The notes under the pieces are model-generated. The model was not told where the DNA came from, ran no database searches, and saw only the letters and a list, made by a program, of their open reading frames with translations. Shown here piece after piece: positions 8,991 through 17,422 of a DNA stretch of 64,000 nt; position 1 is the stretch's first letter; each line of letters begins with the position of its first letter. Source of the DNA: CBDHCC01 sp965261015 (GTDB taxonomy: Bacteria > Pseudomonadota > Alphaproteobacteria > Sphingomonadales > Sphingomonadaceae); contig CBDHCC010000002.1 in assembly GCA_965261015.1 (NCBI GenBank), forward strand, positions 310,001 through 374,000. The letters run 5' to 3'. The position numbers and the translations under genes were made by a program.

Positions 8991-9650
8991 TCATGTCGAC
9001 TGCGTAGCGTTCAGCGCTTCTTCGATCGCGGCTTCAACACTGTCCATGGGCTCCATCCCGTCGACGCGCCGAACCAGCCCTCGGGCGGCGTACAACGGCA
9101 GTATCGGCGCGGTCTGCTGACGATACACCTGCAATCTGTGACGCACCGTCTCGGCCTTGTCGTCGGGCCTGCGCTTGAAATCGGTGGACCCGCAGACATC
9201 GCAGACCCCGGGAACCAGTGGTTCCTTGTAGCGATCGTGATAGCCCTCCCCGCAATTCGCGCAGGAGAAGCGACCTTCGATCCGGTCGACCAGCGCCTCC
9301 TCGTCGACCTCCAGCTCAAGGACGCAGTCGAGCGCGCGACCCCGCTCAGCGAGCAACTCATCCAAGGCGGAGGCCTGCGCCTCAGTTCGAGGATAGCCGT
9401 CGAAGATCACGCCGACATCCGCCGGTACAGTGTCCAGCGCGTCGCCGATCAAATCCCGCAGTACGTCGTCGGACACTAGGGCACCCGAGGCCATGATCGC
9501 CTGAGCTGCGCGACCCGTGGGCGTTCCGGCCTTGACCGCGGCGCGCAACATATCGCCCGTCGACAACTGGACCATGCCGCGGGCATCGACGAGTCTTTGG
9601 GCCTGAGTGCCCTTGCCGGCTCCGGGAGGCCCAAGAAGGATGATGTTCAT
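8991..9650 (-). CDS. adk: Adenylate kinase, zinc-LID type
   Basis: Adenylate kinase interconverts ATP, AMP and ADP. The 219-residue protein carries the P-loop GPPGAGKGT (7-15) and a long LID domain in which Cys130, Cys133, Cys150 and Cys153 form a four-cysteine zinc site of the type found in Gram-positive and many alphaproteobacterial enzymes; E. coli Adk has lost these cysteines. It sits 21 bases after secY, the usual position in the spc operon. Confidence 0.98.
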   Translation of the reverse strand: MNIILLGPPGAGKGTQAQRLVDARGMVQLSTGDMLRAAVKAGTPTGRAAQAIMASGALVSDDVLRDLIGDALDTVPADVGVIFDGYPRTEAQASALDELLAERGRALDCVLELEVDEEALVDRIEGRFSCANCGEGYHDRYKEPLVPGVCDVCGSTDFKRRPDDKAETVRHRLQVYRQQTAPILPLYAARGLVRRVDGMEPMDSVEAAIEEALNATQST

Positions 9651-9671
9651 CTCACTCTCCCGCCCTGTCCT

Positions 9672-11045
9672 TCAGCGACGCCGCGCACCCTTCAGCTTCG
9701 ATTTCTTGATGAGATCGCCATATTGGTGAGCGAGCAGGTGGCTCTGAATCTGCGTGACCGTGTCGATCGTCACATTCACGACGATCAGCAAGCTCGTGCC
9801 GCCCATCAATAGTCGAAAACCCAACTGGCTGAATACGATTTCTGGAACCAGGCAAATAAAGGTCAAGTAGGCGGCGCCGATCACAGTGATCCGCGTAAGC
9901 ACATAATCGAGGTAATCGGTCGTGTTCTTGCCCGGCCGAATGCCCGGCACGAAGCCGCCATAACGCTTCAGGTTTTCCGCCGTCTCTTCGGGGTTGAAGA
10001 TAACCGCCGTGTAGAAAAAGGTGAAGAACACGATGCCGGCCCCGTAAAGCAGCAGGTATAGGGGCTGCCCATGTCCGAGCGCCGTGGTCAAGCCGATGAC
10101 GAAGGAACCCCAGGCCGTGTCGCCGGGCACGTTCTGGGCACCTGCGAACTGCGTCACGGTCAGAGGCATCAGCAGCAGAGAGGACGCGAAAATTGGCGGA
10201 ATGACGCCAGCCGTATTGACCTTAAGCGGCAAGTGGCTGCGGTCTTGCTGCATGAACCCGCCGCGCGTCTGACGTTTGGGATATTGGATAAGAACACGCC
10301 GCTGGGCACGCTCCATGAAACAGATGAACACCGTCAACCCAACGATAAGCAGGACGACCAGAAGGACGACAAAGCCGTTGATGGAGCCCGAGCGGCTGCT
10401 TTCGAAAAGTTGAGCCAGCTGCACCGGCATCTGCGCAACGATGCCGGCCATGATGATGAGGGAGACCCCATTTCCAACGCCCCGAGCAGTAATCTGCTCG
10501 CCCAACCACATCAGGAACATTGTGCCGCCCACCATCGACAGGACTGCGGCAATGCGGAAGGTGAAACCGGGCTGAACCACCGCGGCCACACCCTGCTGCT
10601 GAGCCAACGCTTCCAGACCGACCGCGATAAACCATCCCTGAACCGCCGTCAGGCCGACGGTTCCGTAGCGGGTGTATTGGTTCAGACGCTTGCGCCCACT
10701 CTCACCCTCCTTCTTGATCGCTGTCAGCTGCGGCGACATGGCCGTCGCGAGCTGCATGACAATAGAGGCCGTGATGTAGGGGAACACGCCCAACGCCACG
10801 ACACTCATCCGTTGCAGCGCACCGCCCGAGAAGGTGTTGAAGATGTCGAGCACGCCGCCGGATGCGGTGGAGTTGTACAGCTCCGCCAAAGCGCGGGGGT
10901 CGATGCCGGGCAACGGGACGTGGCTCAGGAACCGGAACACGATGAGGGCACCGAAGGTAAACCACAGCCGCCGCTTCAACTCGGTCGCTTGACCGAACTT
11001 GGAAAGATTCAGGCCTGCGGCCATCTGATCGGCGTTGGAAGCCAT
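9672..11045 (-). CDS. secY: Preprotein translocase subunit SecY
   Basis: SecY forms the protein-conducting channel of the Sec translocon in the inner membrane. The 457-residue protein has ten predicted hydrophobic segments, the conserved cytosolic loops (KKEGESGRKRLNQYTRYGT; ERAQRRVLIQYPKRQ) and the GGFVPGIRPGKNT loop. It follows rplO after 129 bases. A start a few codons downstream (MAAGLNLSKFGQ) is also possible. Confidence 0.99.
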   Translation of the reverse strand: MASNADQMAAGLNLSKFGQATELKRRLWFTFGALIVFRFLSHVPLPGIDPRALAELYNSTASGGVLDIFNTFSGGALQRMSVVALGVFPYITASIVMQLATAMSPQLTAIKKEGESGRKRLNQYTRYGTVGLTAVQGWFIAVGLEALAQQQGVAAVVQPGFTFRIAAVLSMVGGTMFLMWLGEQITARGVGNGVSLIIMAGIVAQMPVQLAQLFESSRSGSINGFVVLLVVLLIVGLTVFICFMERAQRRVLIQYPKRQTRGGFMQQDRSHLPLKVNTAGVIPPIFASSLLLMPLTVTQFAGAQNVPGDTAWGSFVIGLTTALGHGQPLYLLLYGAGIVFFTFFYTAVIFNPEETAENLKRYGGFVPGIRPGKNTTDYLDYVLTRITVIGAAYLTFICLVPEIVFSQLGFRLLMGGTSLLIVVNVTIDTVTQIQSHLLAHQYGDLIKKSKLKGARRR

Positions 11046-11174
11046 TGAATGTCCTGTGCTTGGTTCGGCTGACCGCGCCGCGGCCGACGGTCGGAGCGTC
11101 CTAGAGACCTGCGGCGAAACACTATCGCGCGTCCGGCGAGCGGCGGCAAGGGAGTCTTCCCGCCGCCTGTCCGA

Positions 11175-11714
11175 TCAGCTCGCGGGCGCAGACTTGCGCG
11201 CGTCCCGCTTCGCCTTCCGCGGATCGGATCGGTCATCGGCCCGCTCGCTCTTCCGAAGCGCTACGACTTCGACGGAGCCGCCCGCCTGCTCGACAGCTTC
11301 ACGCGCCGCAGCAGACACACCGTGCACCCGAAGGGTCAGCGCGCTGGTTAAGGAACCCTTCCCAAGCACACGCACACCGTCTTCCGACATCCGCGCCAGA
11401 CCCGCTTGCGACAAAACCATGTGGTCCACGACGGTCCCCGCCGTCAGTGTGCCCGCGTCCACCGCCTTTTGAAGCGCGCCGAGATTGACCTCCGCGAAGT
11501 TCTTGCGTGACGGATTGTTAAACCCACGCTTCGGCAGACGCATGTGCAGCGGCATCTGACCGCCTTCGAAGCCGTTGATGGCAACACCGGAGCGGGCCTT
11601 TTGGCCCTTCTGTCCGCGCCCGGCGGTCTTGCCCTTGCCGGAGCCGATACCACGACCCACCCGCATGCGCGCCTTGCGAGCGCCCGCGTTGTCTCTAATG
11701 TCGTTCAAATCCAT
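11175..11714 (-). CDS. rplO: 50S ribosomal protein uL15
   Basis: Large-subunit protein L15. The ATG at 11714 gives MDLNDIRDNAGARKARMRVGRG, matching the family start; a GTG three codons upstream is less likely. The glycine-rich GSGKGKTAGRGQKGQKARSG segment is intact. At 179 residues it is about 35 residues longer than E. coli L15 because of a charged, lysine/arginine/aspartate-rich C-terminal tail (SERADDRSDPRKAKRDARK). Confidence 0.97.
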   Translation of the reverse strand: MDLNDIRDNAGARKARMRVGRGIGSGKGKTAGRGQKGQKARSGVAINGFEGGQMPLHMRLPKRGFNNPSRKNFAEVNLGALQKAVDAGTLTAGTVVDHMVLSQAGLARMSEDGVRVLGKGSLTSALTLRVHGVSAAAREAVEQAGGSVEVVALRKSERADDRSDPRKAKRDARKSAPAS

Positions 11715-11780
11715 AGTATGCACTCGCTTTCGCTTGTTTCGCGCTGAGCCGTGACTCTAAAACGATCGCGGCAAACCCGT

Positions 11781-11957
11781 TCAGTCGACGACCGTCACCA
11801 TGTGACGAACCGTCTGGATCATGCCGCGAATGGCCGGCGTATCCTCCAATTCGACCTCTCGGTGCATCTTGTCGAGACCCAGCCCCCTCAGGGTCGCGCG
11901 CTGGGCCTTCGGCCTGCGGATCGGACTGCCAGTCTGGCGGACTTTGATCTGTGCCAT
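11781..11957 (-). CDS. rpmD: 50S ribosomal protein uL30
   Basis: A short gene of 58 codons, ATG at 11957 to TGA at 11781, between rpsE and rplO. The product begins MAQIKVRQTGSPIRRP, contains ATLRGLGLDKMHREV and ends MIQTVRHMVTVVD, which is the standard L30 pattern. The start lies four bases after the rpsE stop, so the genes are tightly coupled. Confidence 0.97.
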   Translation of the reverse strand: MAQIKVRQTGSPIRRPKAQRATLRGLGLDKMHREVELEDTPAIRGMIQTVRHMVTVVD

Positions 11958-11961
11958 CGAA

Positions 11962-12750
11962 TTACTCCGTCAACGCTTCGGCGTCGGCCTGAGCCTCTGC
12001 CTCGCTCGAACCCGAACGTCCGAGCAGGTCAGCGATCTTCTTGCCACGCCGCTGCGCGACCGATTTGGGGCTGGACTGGTCAGTCAGGGCTTCAAAGGTG
12101 GCCCGGATCATATTGTAGGGGTTCGAAGTGCCGTTCGATTTTGTCACCACGTCCGCGACACCCAGACTTTCGAACACGGCGCGCATTGGACCACCGGCGA
12201 TGATACCGGTGCCTGGGGGTGCCGAGCGAACCTTGACGTTGCCGGCGCCGAAATGGCCGACCCCGTCGTGGTGAAGGGTGCGCCCATCCCGAAGCGGGAC
12301 CCGAACCATCGCCTTTTTCGCGGCCGCCGTGGCCTTGTTGATCGCCTCCGGCACCTCGCGCGCTTTGCCATGGCCGAAGCCGACCCGACCCTTGCCGTCG
12401 CCAACGACGACCAAGGCGGCGAATCCGAAGCGCTTGCCGCCCTTTACCGTCTTCGACACCCGATTGATGTGAACGAGCTTCTCGATCAGATCCTCGCCAC
12501 CATCGTCCGAACCGCGCCCTCCGCGCCGGTCGTCGCGTCGTCCGCCGCGACCGCCCCGCTGATCGCGGCCGCCGCCTCGCGGACCGCCACGGTCGCTGCG
12601 AGGTCCGCGCGCCGGGCGCTCGTCTACTCCAGGCTGAGTCAAGCCCTGGTTTGTAGCCTCCGGCGACAGAATCATCTCTGGCTGGTTTCCCGCCCCGGTG
12701 GTGCCGGGGTTGGCAGCGCCGCCCTCGTTCTGGTTGCTCTCGTCCACCAT
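11962..12750 (-). CDS. rpsE: 30S ribosomal protein uS5 with long RGG-rich N-terminal extension
   Basis: S5 helps translational fidelity and lies near the mRNA entry site. The conserved domain starts about residue 86 (LIEKLVHINRVSKTVKGGKRFGF) and continues through GHGKAREVPEAINKAT and the decoding-related VADVVTKSNGTSNPYNMIRAT. Before it lies an extension of about 85 residues: an acidic/Gly/Asn part, then repeated RGG/RG motifs (RGGPRGGGRDQRGGRGGRR) that look disordered and RNA-binding. At 262 residues it is far longer than E. coli S5 (167). The ATG at 12750, three bases after rplR, is the natural start. Confidence 0.96.
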   Translation of the reverse strand: MVDESNQNEGGAANPGTTGAGNQPEMILSPEATNQGLTQPGVDERPARGPRSDRGGPRGGGRDQRGGRGGRRDDRRGGRGSDDGGEDLIEKLVHINRVSKTVKGGKRFGFAALVVVGDGKGRVGFGHGKAREVPEAINKATAAAKKAMVRVPLRDGRTLHHDGVGHFGAGNVKVRSAPPGTGIIAGGPMRAVFESLGVADVVTKSNGTSNPYNMIRATFEALTDQSSPKSVAQRRGKKIADLLGRSGSSEAEAQADAEALTE

Positions 12751-12753
12751 CGC

Positions 12754-13110
12754 TTAGAACTCCAATCCACCCGCCCGAGCGGCGTCGGCCAGCGCCTTGA
12801 CGCGACCATGATACAGGAAGCCACCCCGATCGAACACGACCGGTCCAACGCCCGCGGCTTTTGCGCGCTCGGCGACCGAACTTCCGACAGACGCCGCAGC
12901 GTCACAGGTCGCGCCGGCCTTGCCCGCTGCTCCCTTCTCCAACGTCGAGGCCGAAGCCAGCGTGAGACCGGCGACATCGTCGATCACCTGAGCATAGATG
13001 TGCCGGCCGGTGCGATGGATGGACAGCCGCGGCTTAGCCGACGCTTTCGCTCGCAACGATGTGCGAACCCGCTGGCGTCGCTTTTCGAACGGTGTGAGAT
13101 GTCGCGCCAT
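12754..13110 (-). CDS. rplR: 50S ribosomal protein uL18
   Basis: L18 binds 5S rRNA. The 118-residue product has RVRTSLRAKASAKPRLSIHRTGRHIYAQVID near the N-terminus and the closing FDRGGFLYHGRVKALADAARAGGLEF. Its ATG shares one base with the rplF stop (TAATG), an arrangement that favours re-initiation. Confidence 0.98.
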   Translation of the reverse strand: MARHLTPFEKRRQRVRTSLRAKASAKPRLSIHRTGRHIYAQVIDDVAGLTLASASTLEKGAAGKAGATCDAAASVGSSVAERAKAAGVGPVVFDRGGFLYHGRVKALADAARAGGLEF

Positions 13111-13643
13111 TACTTCTTCTTACCTTCCTTGCGGAAAACATACTCGCCGCGGTACTTGATACCCTTGCCCTTGTAGGGTTCCGGCTTGCGCCAGCGGCGG
13201 ATCTCCGCGGCGACTTGCCCGACCTTCTGCTTATCGATTCCGCTGATCTCGACCGTCGTTGCGTCGGGAGTCTTGATCTCGATACCCTCCGGGATCGCGA
13301 AGTCGACATCGTGGCTGTAACCGAGTTGCAGCTTTAGGGTCTTGCCCTGCGACGCCGCACGGTAGCCGACACCGGTAATCTCCAAGGTCTTGGAGAACCC
13401 GTCCGTCACGCCAGTCACCAAATTTTGCACCAGCGTCCGCTGCATGCCCCAGGCCGAACGCGCACGCTTCGTCTGATTGGCGGGCGTTACGCGCACCCCT
13501 CCGTCCTCTATAGCGACTGCCACCTCTTCGTGCCGATCCATTGTCAGCGTCCCCTTGGGACCCTTCATCGACAAAGTGTCGCCTTCCAAGTTCGCGGTCA
13601 CGCCCGCAGGAATCGGGACTGGCCGCTTTCCGATCCGGCTCAT
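13110..13643 (-). CDS. rplF: 50S ribosomal protein uL6
   Basis: L6 of 177 residues, with MSRIGKRPVPIPAGV at the start, GVGYRAASQGKTLKLQLGYSH in the middle and the conserved RRWRKPEPYKGKGIKYRGE near the C-terminus. Both ends show one-base stop/start overlaps with rpsH (TGATG) and rplR (TAATG). Confidence 0.99.
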   Translation of the reverse strand: MSRIGKRPVPIPAGVTANLEGDTLSMKGPKGTLTMDRHEEVAVAIEDGGVRVTPANQTKRARSAWGMQRTLVQNLVTGVTDGFSKTLEITGVGYRAASQGKTLKLQLGYSHDVDFAIPEGIEIKTPDATTVEISGIDKQKVGQVAAEIRRWRKPEPYKGKGIKYRGEYVFRKEGKKK

Positions 13644-14038
13644 CAGAACACCTCCGCGAGAACTTCGCCGCCGACATTCTGCTCGCGCGCCTCTGCATCC
13701 GAGAGCACGCCGCGCGGGGTCGACACGATGGTGATGCCAAGCCCACCTCGCACGCGCGGCAGATCCTGGCTGCCCGAATACACGCGACGGCCAGGCTTGG
13801 AGACCCGCTGCAGGTGCTTGATGGCGGGCTCGCCCTCGAAATACTTCAGTTCAATGCGAATGCCGGCGTGCTTGCCAAGCGCTTCGTCGAAATGGCCACG
13901 GATGTAGCCTTCACGCTCCAGTACCTCGAGCACGCGGGCCCGCAGCTTAGACGCCGGGGTCAGGACAGAGTCCTTGCGCGCCTGCTGGCCATTCCGGATT
14001 CGGGTGAGCATATCGCCCAGGGGATCGGTCAATGCCAT
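13643..14038 (-). CDS. rpsH: 30S ribosomal protein uS8
   Basis: S8 of 131 residues, an early 16S rRNA binder and in E. coli the translational regulator of the spc operon. It opens DPLGDMLTRIRNGQQA and contains RRVYSGSQDLPRVRGGLGITIVSTPRGVL, the RNA-binding signature. It lies 12 bases after rpsN. Confidence 0.99.
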   Translation of the reverse strand: MALTDPLGDMLTRIRNGQQARKDSVLTPASKLRARVLEVLEREGYIRGHFDEALGKHAGIRIELKYFEGEPAIKHLQRVSKPGRRVYSGSQDLPRVRGGLGITIVSTPRGVLSDAEAREQNVGGEVLAEVF

Positions 14039-14050
14039 GTCAGTTCATCC

Positions 14051-14356
14051 TCACCAGCTCGACTTGACCACGCCGGGGATCAGGCCCTTATTGGCCAGAT
14101 CCCGCAACTGAATGCGGCACAGACGGAACTTGCGGTAATATGCACGCGGACGTCCCGTCAGCTCGCACCGGTTCCGGATCCGAGTGGGGTTTCCGTTGCG
14201 CGGGATCTCCGCCATCCTCAAGCGCGCGATCAACCGCTCGCCATCGTCGAGCGACTGGTCAGCGGCCACGGCCTTCAGACGGGCGTAGCGGCCCGAATAT
14301 TTCTTGACGAGGGCCTTACGCCGCTCATTCTTATTGATGGAACTCAGTTTCGCCAT
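14051..14356 (-). CDS. rpsN: 30S ribosomal protein uS14, zinc-free form
   Basis: S14 of 101 residues in the long, zinc-independent form: there is no CXXC pair, and the C-terminal RNRCELTGRPRAYYRKFRLCRIQLRDLANKG segment is typical. It lies 27 bases after rplE, the standard spc-operon place. Confidence 0.98.
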   Translation of the reverse strand: MAKLSSINKNERRKALVKKYSGRYARLKAVAADQSLDDGERLIARLRMAEIPRNGNPTRIRNRCELTGRPRAYYRKFRLCRIQLRDLANKGLIPGVVKSSW

Positions 14357-14383
14357 GACTTAAGTTCTCGTCCTCTCTTGGGA

Positions 14384-14962
14384 TCAGGCGGCCTGCTGGG
14401 CCGGCTCGTCCTTGGGGAAGGGAAAGTTGAAAAGACGCAGCATCTCGCGCGCCTCTTCGTCGGAGGTTCCAGTGGTGGTCACGACGATGTCCATGCCACG
14501 CACCTTATCGATGCGGTCGTAGGCAATCTCCGGAAACACGATCTGTTCCTTCAGACCCATCGCATAGTTGCCACGCCCGTCGAACGATGTGGGTTTGAGG
14601 CCGCGGAAATCGCGCACGCGCGGCAATGCCACCGTAATCAGGCGATCCAGGAACTCGTACATCCGCTCCCGGCGCAAGGTCACCTTCGTTCCGACCGCCA
14701 TGCCCTCACGCAGCTTGAACGCCGCGATCGACTGCTTCGCACGGGTGACCACGGGCTTTTGCCCAGCGATCAACGCCAGCTCTTCGGCCGCAGTCGTGAC
14801 GGTCTTCCGATCCTGGGTGCCTTCGCCGACACCCATGTTGATCACGATCTTCTCGATCTTTGGAACGGCCATACGGTTCTTATATCCGAACCGCTCGGTC
14901 ATCGCCGGCACCACGACGTCATCATAATGTTGCCGCAGGCGCGGAGTGTAAGCGTCAGGCAT
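14384..14962 (-). CDS. rplE: 50S ribosomal protein uL5
   Basis: L5 of 192 residues binds 5S rRNA and contacts the P-site tRNA. The protein has IEKIVINMGVGEGTQDRK, GQKPVVTRAKQSIAAFKLREG and the closing FNFPFPKDEPAQQ. Its start overlaps the rplX stop by eight bases, so translation of the two is coupled. Confidence 0.98.
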   Translation of the reverse strand: MPDAYTPRLRQHYDDVVVPAMTERFGYKNRMAVPKIEKIVINMGVGEGTQDRKTVTTAAEELALIAGQKPVVTRAKQSIAAFKLREGMAVGTKVTLRRERMYEFLDRLITVALPRVRDFRGLKPTSFDGRGNYAMGLKEQIVFPEIAYDRIDKVRGMDIVVTTTGTSDEEAREMLRLFNFPFPKDEPAQQAA

Positions 14963-15278
14963 CGATCCGTTCCCCCGATTTCACCGCGACCCGCACCTTC
15001 GTGCCGTCGTGATCCTCGAACCGGACGCGCGTCGGCTTGCCCGGGTTCTTCGGGTCTTCCAGACCCACCTTGCAGAGCGCGAGCGGCGCCGCTTGCCGAT
15101 CAATGCCGCCTTGCGGGTTCGCCTGGCTCGGCTTGCGATGCCGGGCATGCACGTTAACCCCGTCGACGAGGACCTTACCCTCTTTCGGCAGGACCTTCGT
15201 GACAGAACCGGTGCGCCCCTTGTCCTTGCCGGACAAGACCACGACGGTGTCGCCCTTACGAATGCGCGCGCTCGCCAT
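14955..15278 (-). CDS. rplX: 50S ribosomal protein uL24
   Basis: L24 of 107 residues, an assembly initiator of the large subunit, with the KOW motif KGDTVVVLSGKDKGRTGSV and GVNVHARHRKPSQANPQGG. I prefer the ATG at 15278, which has GGAGG seven bases upstream and touches the rplN stop, over the GTG one codon earlier. Confidence 0.97.
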   Translation of the reverse strand: MASARIRKGDTVVVLSGKDKGRTGSVTKVLPKEGKVLVDGVNVHARHRKPSQANPQGGIDRQAAPLALCKVGLEDPKNPGKPTRVRFEDHDGTKVRVAVKSGERIDA

Positions 15279-15646
15279 CACAGAACCTCCGGCGCAAGAC
15301 TGATGATCTTCATATGCTTCTTGGCGCGAAGCTCCCGGACAACCGGCCCGAAAATACGGGTTCCGATCGGCTCCTCGTTCTTGTTCACGAGAACGGCCGC
15401 GTTCGAATCGAAGCGGATCACCGATCCATCGGCGCGCCGCACATCTTTCGCCGTGCGCACGATAACAGCCCGGTGAACGTCACCTTTCTTCACTCGACCC
15501 CTCGGCTGAGCCTCCTTCACGGACACGACGATCGTATCACCGACGCCAGCCACGCGACGTTTGGACCCGCCCAGCACCTTGATGCATTGCACACGCTTCG
15601 CACCGCTGTTGTCAGCGACGTCGAGGTTGGATTGCATTTGGATCAT
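15278..15646 (-). CDS. rplN: 50S ribosomal protein uL14
   Basis: L14 of 122 residues with the canonical start MIQMQSNLDVADNSGAKRVQ and RGDVHRAVIVRTAKDV-like core (here KKGDVHRAVIVRTAKDVRR). It ends FGPVVRELRAKKHMKIISLAPEVL. A 64-base gap separates it from rpsQ. Confidence 0.99.
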   Translation of the reverse strand: MIQMQSNLDVADNSGAKRVQCIKVLGGSKRRVAGVGDTIVVSVKEAQPRGRVKKGDVHRAVIVRTAKDVRRADGSVIRFDSNAAVLVNKNEEPIGTRIFGPVVRELRAKKHMKIISLAPEVL

Positions 15647-15710
15647 CGATCCATCCTTTCGTTCGGCTTACCGGGGAAGCACCCCGGCAGTTCCAGTGAC
15701 TTCGTTTCGG

Positions 15711-16070
15711 TCAGGCCGACGCGTCCTCGCGAACGGGCTCACCCGTCCCGCCCGCCGCTTCGGTGAGAGAACTCACAGCGTCAGGCACGGCGATGTCAGC
15801 GTCCACATCACCCAAACCCTTGGGCTTGAGGTGCGTGTTCAGCCGATCGAGAACCGTCCACGTCTTTAGCTTCGAGATCGGGGCGGTTTCCTCGATCCGA
15901 ACCGTCTCGCCGACCGAATACTCGTTCGCCTCGTCGTGGGCATGATACTTTTTCGATCGCCGCATGATCTTGCCATAGAGCGGGTGCTTGACCTTCCGCT
16001 CTACCAGCACCGTCACGGTCTTATTAGCCTTGTCGGATACGACCGTTCCGGTCAACACACGCTTGGGCAT
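15711..16070 (-). CDS. rpsQ: 30S ribosomal protein uS17 with acidic C-terminal tail
   Basis: S17 binds 16S rRNA early in assembly. The ATG at 16070 gives MPKRVLTGTVVSDKANKTVTV, the family start; the frame open to 16133 is not part of the protein. The conserved domain ends near DRLNTHLK at residue 81, after which an unusual tail of about 38 residues follows, rich in Asp, Glu and Ala (DVDADIAVPDAVSSLTEA). Total 119 residues against about 84 in E. coli. Confidence 0.96.
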   Translation of the reverse strand: MPKRVLTGTVVSDKANKTVTVLVERKVKHPLYGKIMRRSKKYHAHDEANEYSVGETVRIEETAPISKLKTWTVLDRLNTHLKPKGLGDVDADIAVPDAVSSLTEAAGGTGEPVREDASA

Positions 16071-16074
16071 AAGC

Positions 16075-16281
16075 TCAAGCCTCCCTTGCTGCGTCAGAGG
16101 CCCGCGCCGTCTGAAGCGTTTTGATCCGCGCAATTGTCCGGCGGACCTCCTTCACGCGACTGGACTTCTCCAGCTGATTGGTTGCCGCTTGAAAGCGAAG
16201 GTTGAACGCCTCCCGCTTCAGCTCGCCCAACTGCGTCGACAGTTCATCATCGCTCTTCGGCGTCAAATCGGTAATCTTCAT
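16075..16281 (-). CDS. rpmC: 50S ribosomal protein uL29
   Basis: L29 of 68 residues at the peptide exit, near the trigger factor and SRP docking site. It starts MKITDLTPKSDDELSTQLGELKREAFNLRFQ and continues with the VRRTIARIKT helix. It follows rplP after 11 bases and precedes rpsQ by 4. Confidence 0.98.
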   Translation of the reverse strand: MKITDLTPKSDDELSTQLGELKREAFNLRFQAATNQLEKSSRVKEVRRTIARIKTLQTARASDAAREA

Positions 16282-16292
16282 TTCACGGACCC

Positions 16293-16715
16293 TTAGTGCA
16301 GATGCTCGCCCAAACGGGCGACCACCTTGGTCTTGATGGGCAGCTTGGCCGCCGCCCGCTCAAAGGCGACCCGTGCCAAAGGGCCTGGAACGCCATCCAG
16401 CTCGAAAATGATGCGACCGGGCTTCACTCTCGCCGCCCAATACTCGACCGCGCCCTTGCCCTTGCCCTGACGGACCTCCGCCGGCTTCTTCGACACCGGC
16501 ACGTCCGGGAAAATCCGGATCCAAAGACGACCCTGCCGCTTAATGTGCCGGGTGACCGCCCGCCGAGCCGCTTCGATCTGCCGAGCGGTGATCCGCTCCG
16601 GCTCCATCGCTTTCAGGCCGAACGAACCGAAATTCAGGTCCGTGCCACCCTTTGCGTCGCCCTTGATCCGACCCTTAAAGGCCTTTCGATACTTTGTCTT
16701 TTTAGGCTGCAACAT
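16293..16715 (-). CDS. rplP: 50S ribosomal protein uL16
   Basis: L16 of 140 residues contributes to the A-site tRNA pocket. It begins MLQPKKTKYRKAFKGRIKG and has RQIEAARRAVTRHIKRQGRLWIRIFPD and KGKGAVEYWAARVKPGRI intact. It lies 10 bases after rpsC. Confidence 0.99.
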   Translation of the reverse strand: MLQPKKTKYRKAFKGRIKGDAKGGTDLNFGSFGLKAMEPERITARQIEAARRAVTRHIKRQGRLWIRIFPDVPVSKKPAEVRQGKGKGAVEYWAARVKPGRIIFELDGVPGPLARVAFERAAAKLPIKTKVVARLGEHLH

Positions 16716-16725
16716 ATCTTTATCC

Positions 16726-17421
16726 TCAGCGAGCCGGGCGGACGCCAGAGGTTTGAGCCTCCACCATCAGACGATCGGTGGCCGTCGGATCATGGCCCAG
16801 AATTTCACCCTTGAAGACCCAGGCCTTGACGCCGCAGATCCCGTAAGCCGTCTTTGCCTCAGCTTCGGCATAGTCGACGTTCGCACGCAGCGTATGAAGC
16901 GGCACGCGACCTTCACGATACCATTCAGTCCGCGCGATTTCCGCGCCGCCAAGACGCCCACCGCAATTGATGCGGATGCCCTCGGCACCCAGACGCATGG
17001 CCGACTGCACCGCGCGCTTCATGGCACGGCGGAACGCAATCCGACGCTCCAGCTGGTCGGCAATCGACTGCGCCACCAGGCGGGCGTCCACTTCGGGCTT
17101 TCTGATCTCGACGATGTTAAGGCTAACATCCGACGAGGTCATGCCCGCCAAGGTCTTGCGCAGCTTGTCGATATCCGCGCCCTTCTTCCCGATGATCACA
17201 CCGGGGCGCGCGGCGTAGACGGAGATGCGACACAGCTTGGCGGGGCGCTCAATCACCACCTTGGAGATCGCCGCCTGCGGCATCGTGTCCATGATGTGCG
17301 TGCGAATCTTCAGATCCTCCAGCAGCAGACGGCCATAATCATGACCCTCCGCGTACCAGCGGCTGTCCCAGGTGCGGTTGATCTGCAGGCGCAAGCCGAC
17401 GGGGTTCGATTTGTGACCCAT
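16726..17421 (-). CDS. rpsC: 30S ribosomal protein uS3
   Basis: S3 is at the mRNA entry tunnel. The ATG at 17421 gives MGHKSNPVGLRLQINRTWDSRW, the family start, one base after the rplV stop; an upstream in-frame start at 17442 would overlap rplV. The KH domain GXXG loop is seen in PGVIIGKKGADIDKLRK, and the C-terminal domain ends RLMVEAQTSGVRPAR. Length 231 residues, normal. Confidence 0.98.
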   Translation of the reverse strand: MGHKSNPVGLRLQINRTWDSRWYAEGHDYGRLLLEDLKIRTHIMDTMPQAAISKVVIERPAKLCRISVYAARPGVIIGKKGADIDKLRKTLAGMTSSDVSLNIVEIRKPEVDARLVAQSIADQLERRIAFRRAMKRAVQSAMRLGAEGIRINCGGRLGGAEIARTEWYREGRVPLHTLRANVDYAEAEAKTAYGICGVKAWVFKGEILGHDPTATDRLMVEAQTSGVRPAR

Positions 17422-17422
17422 G

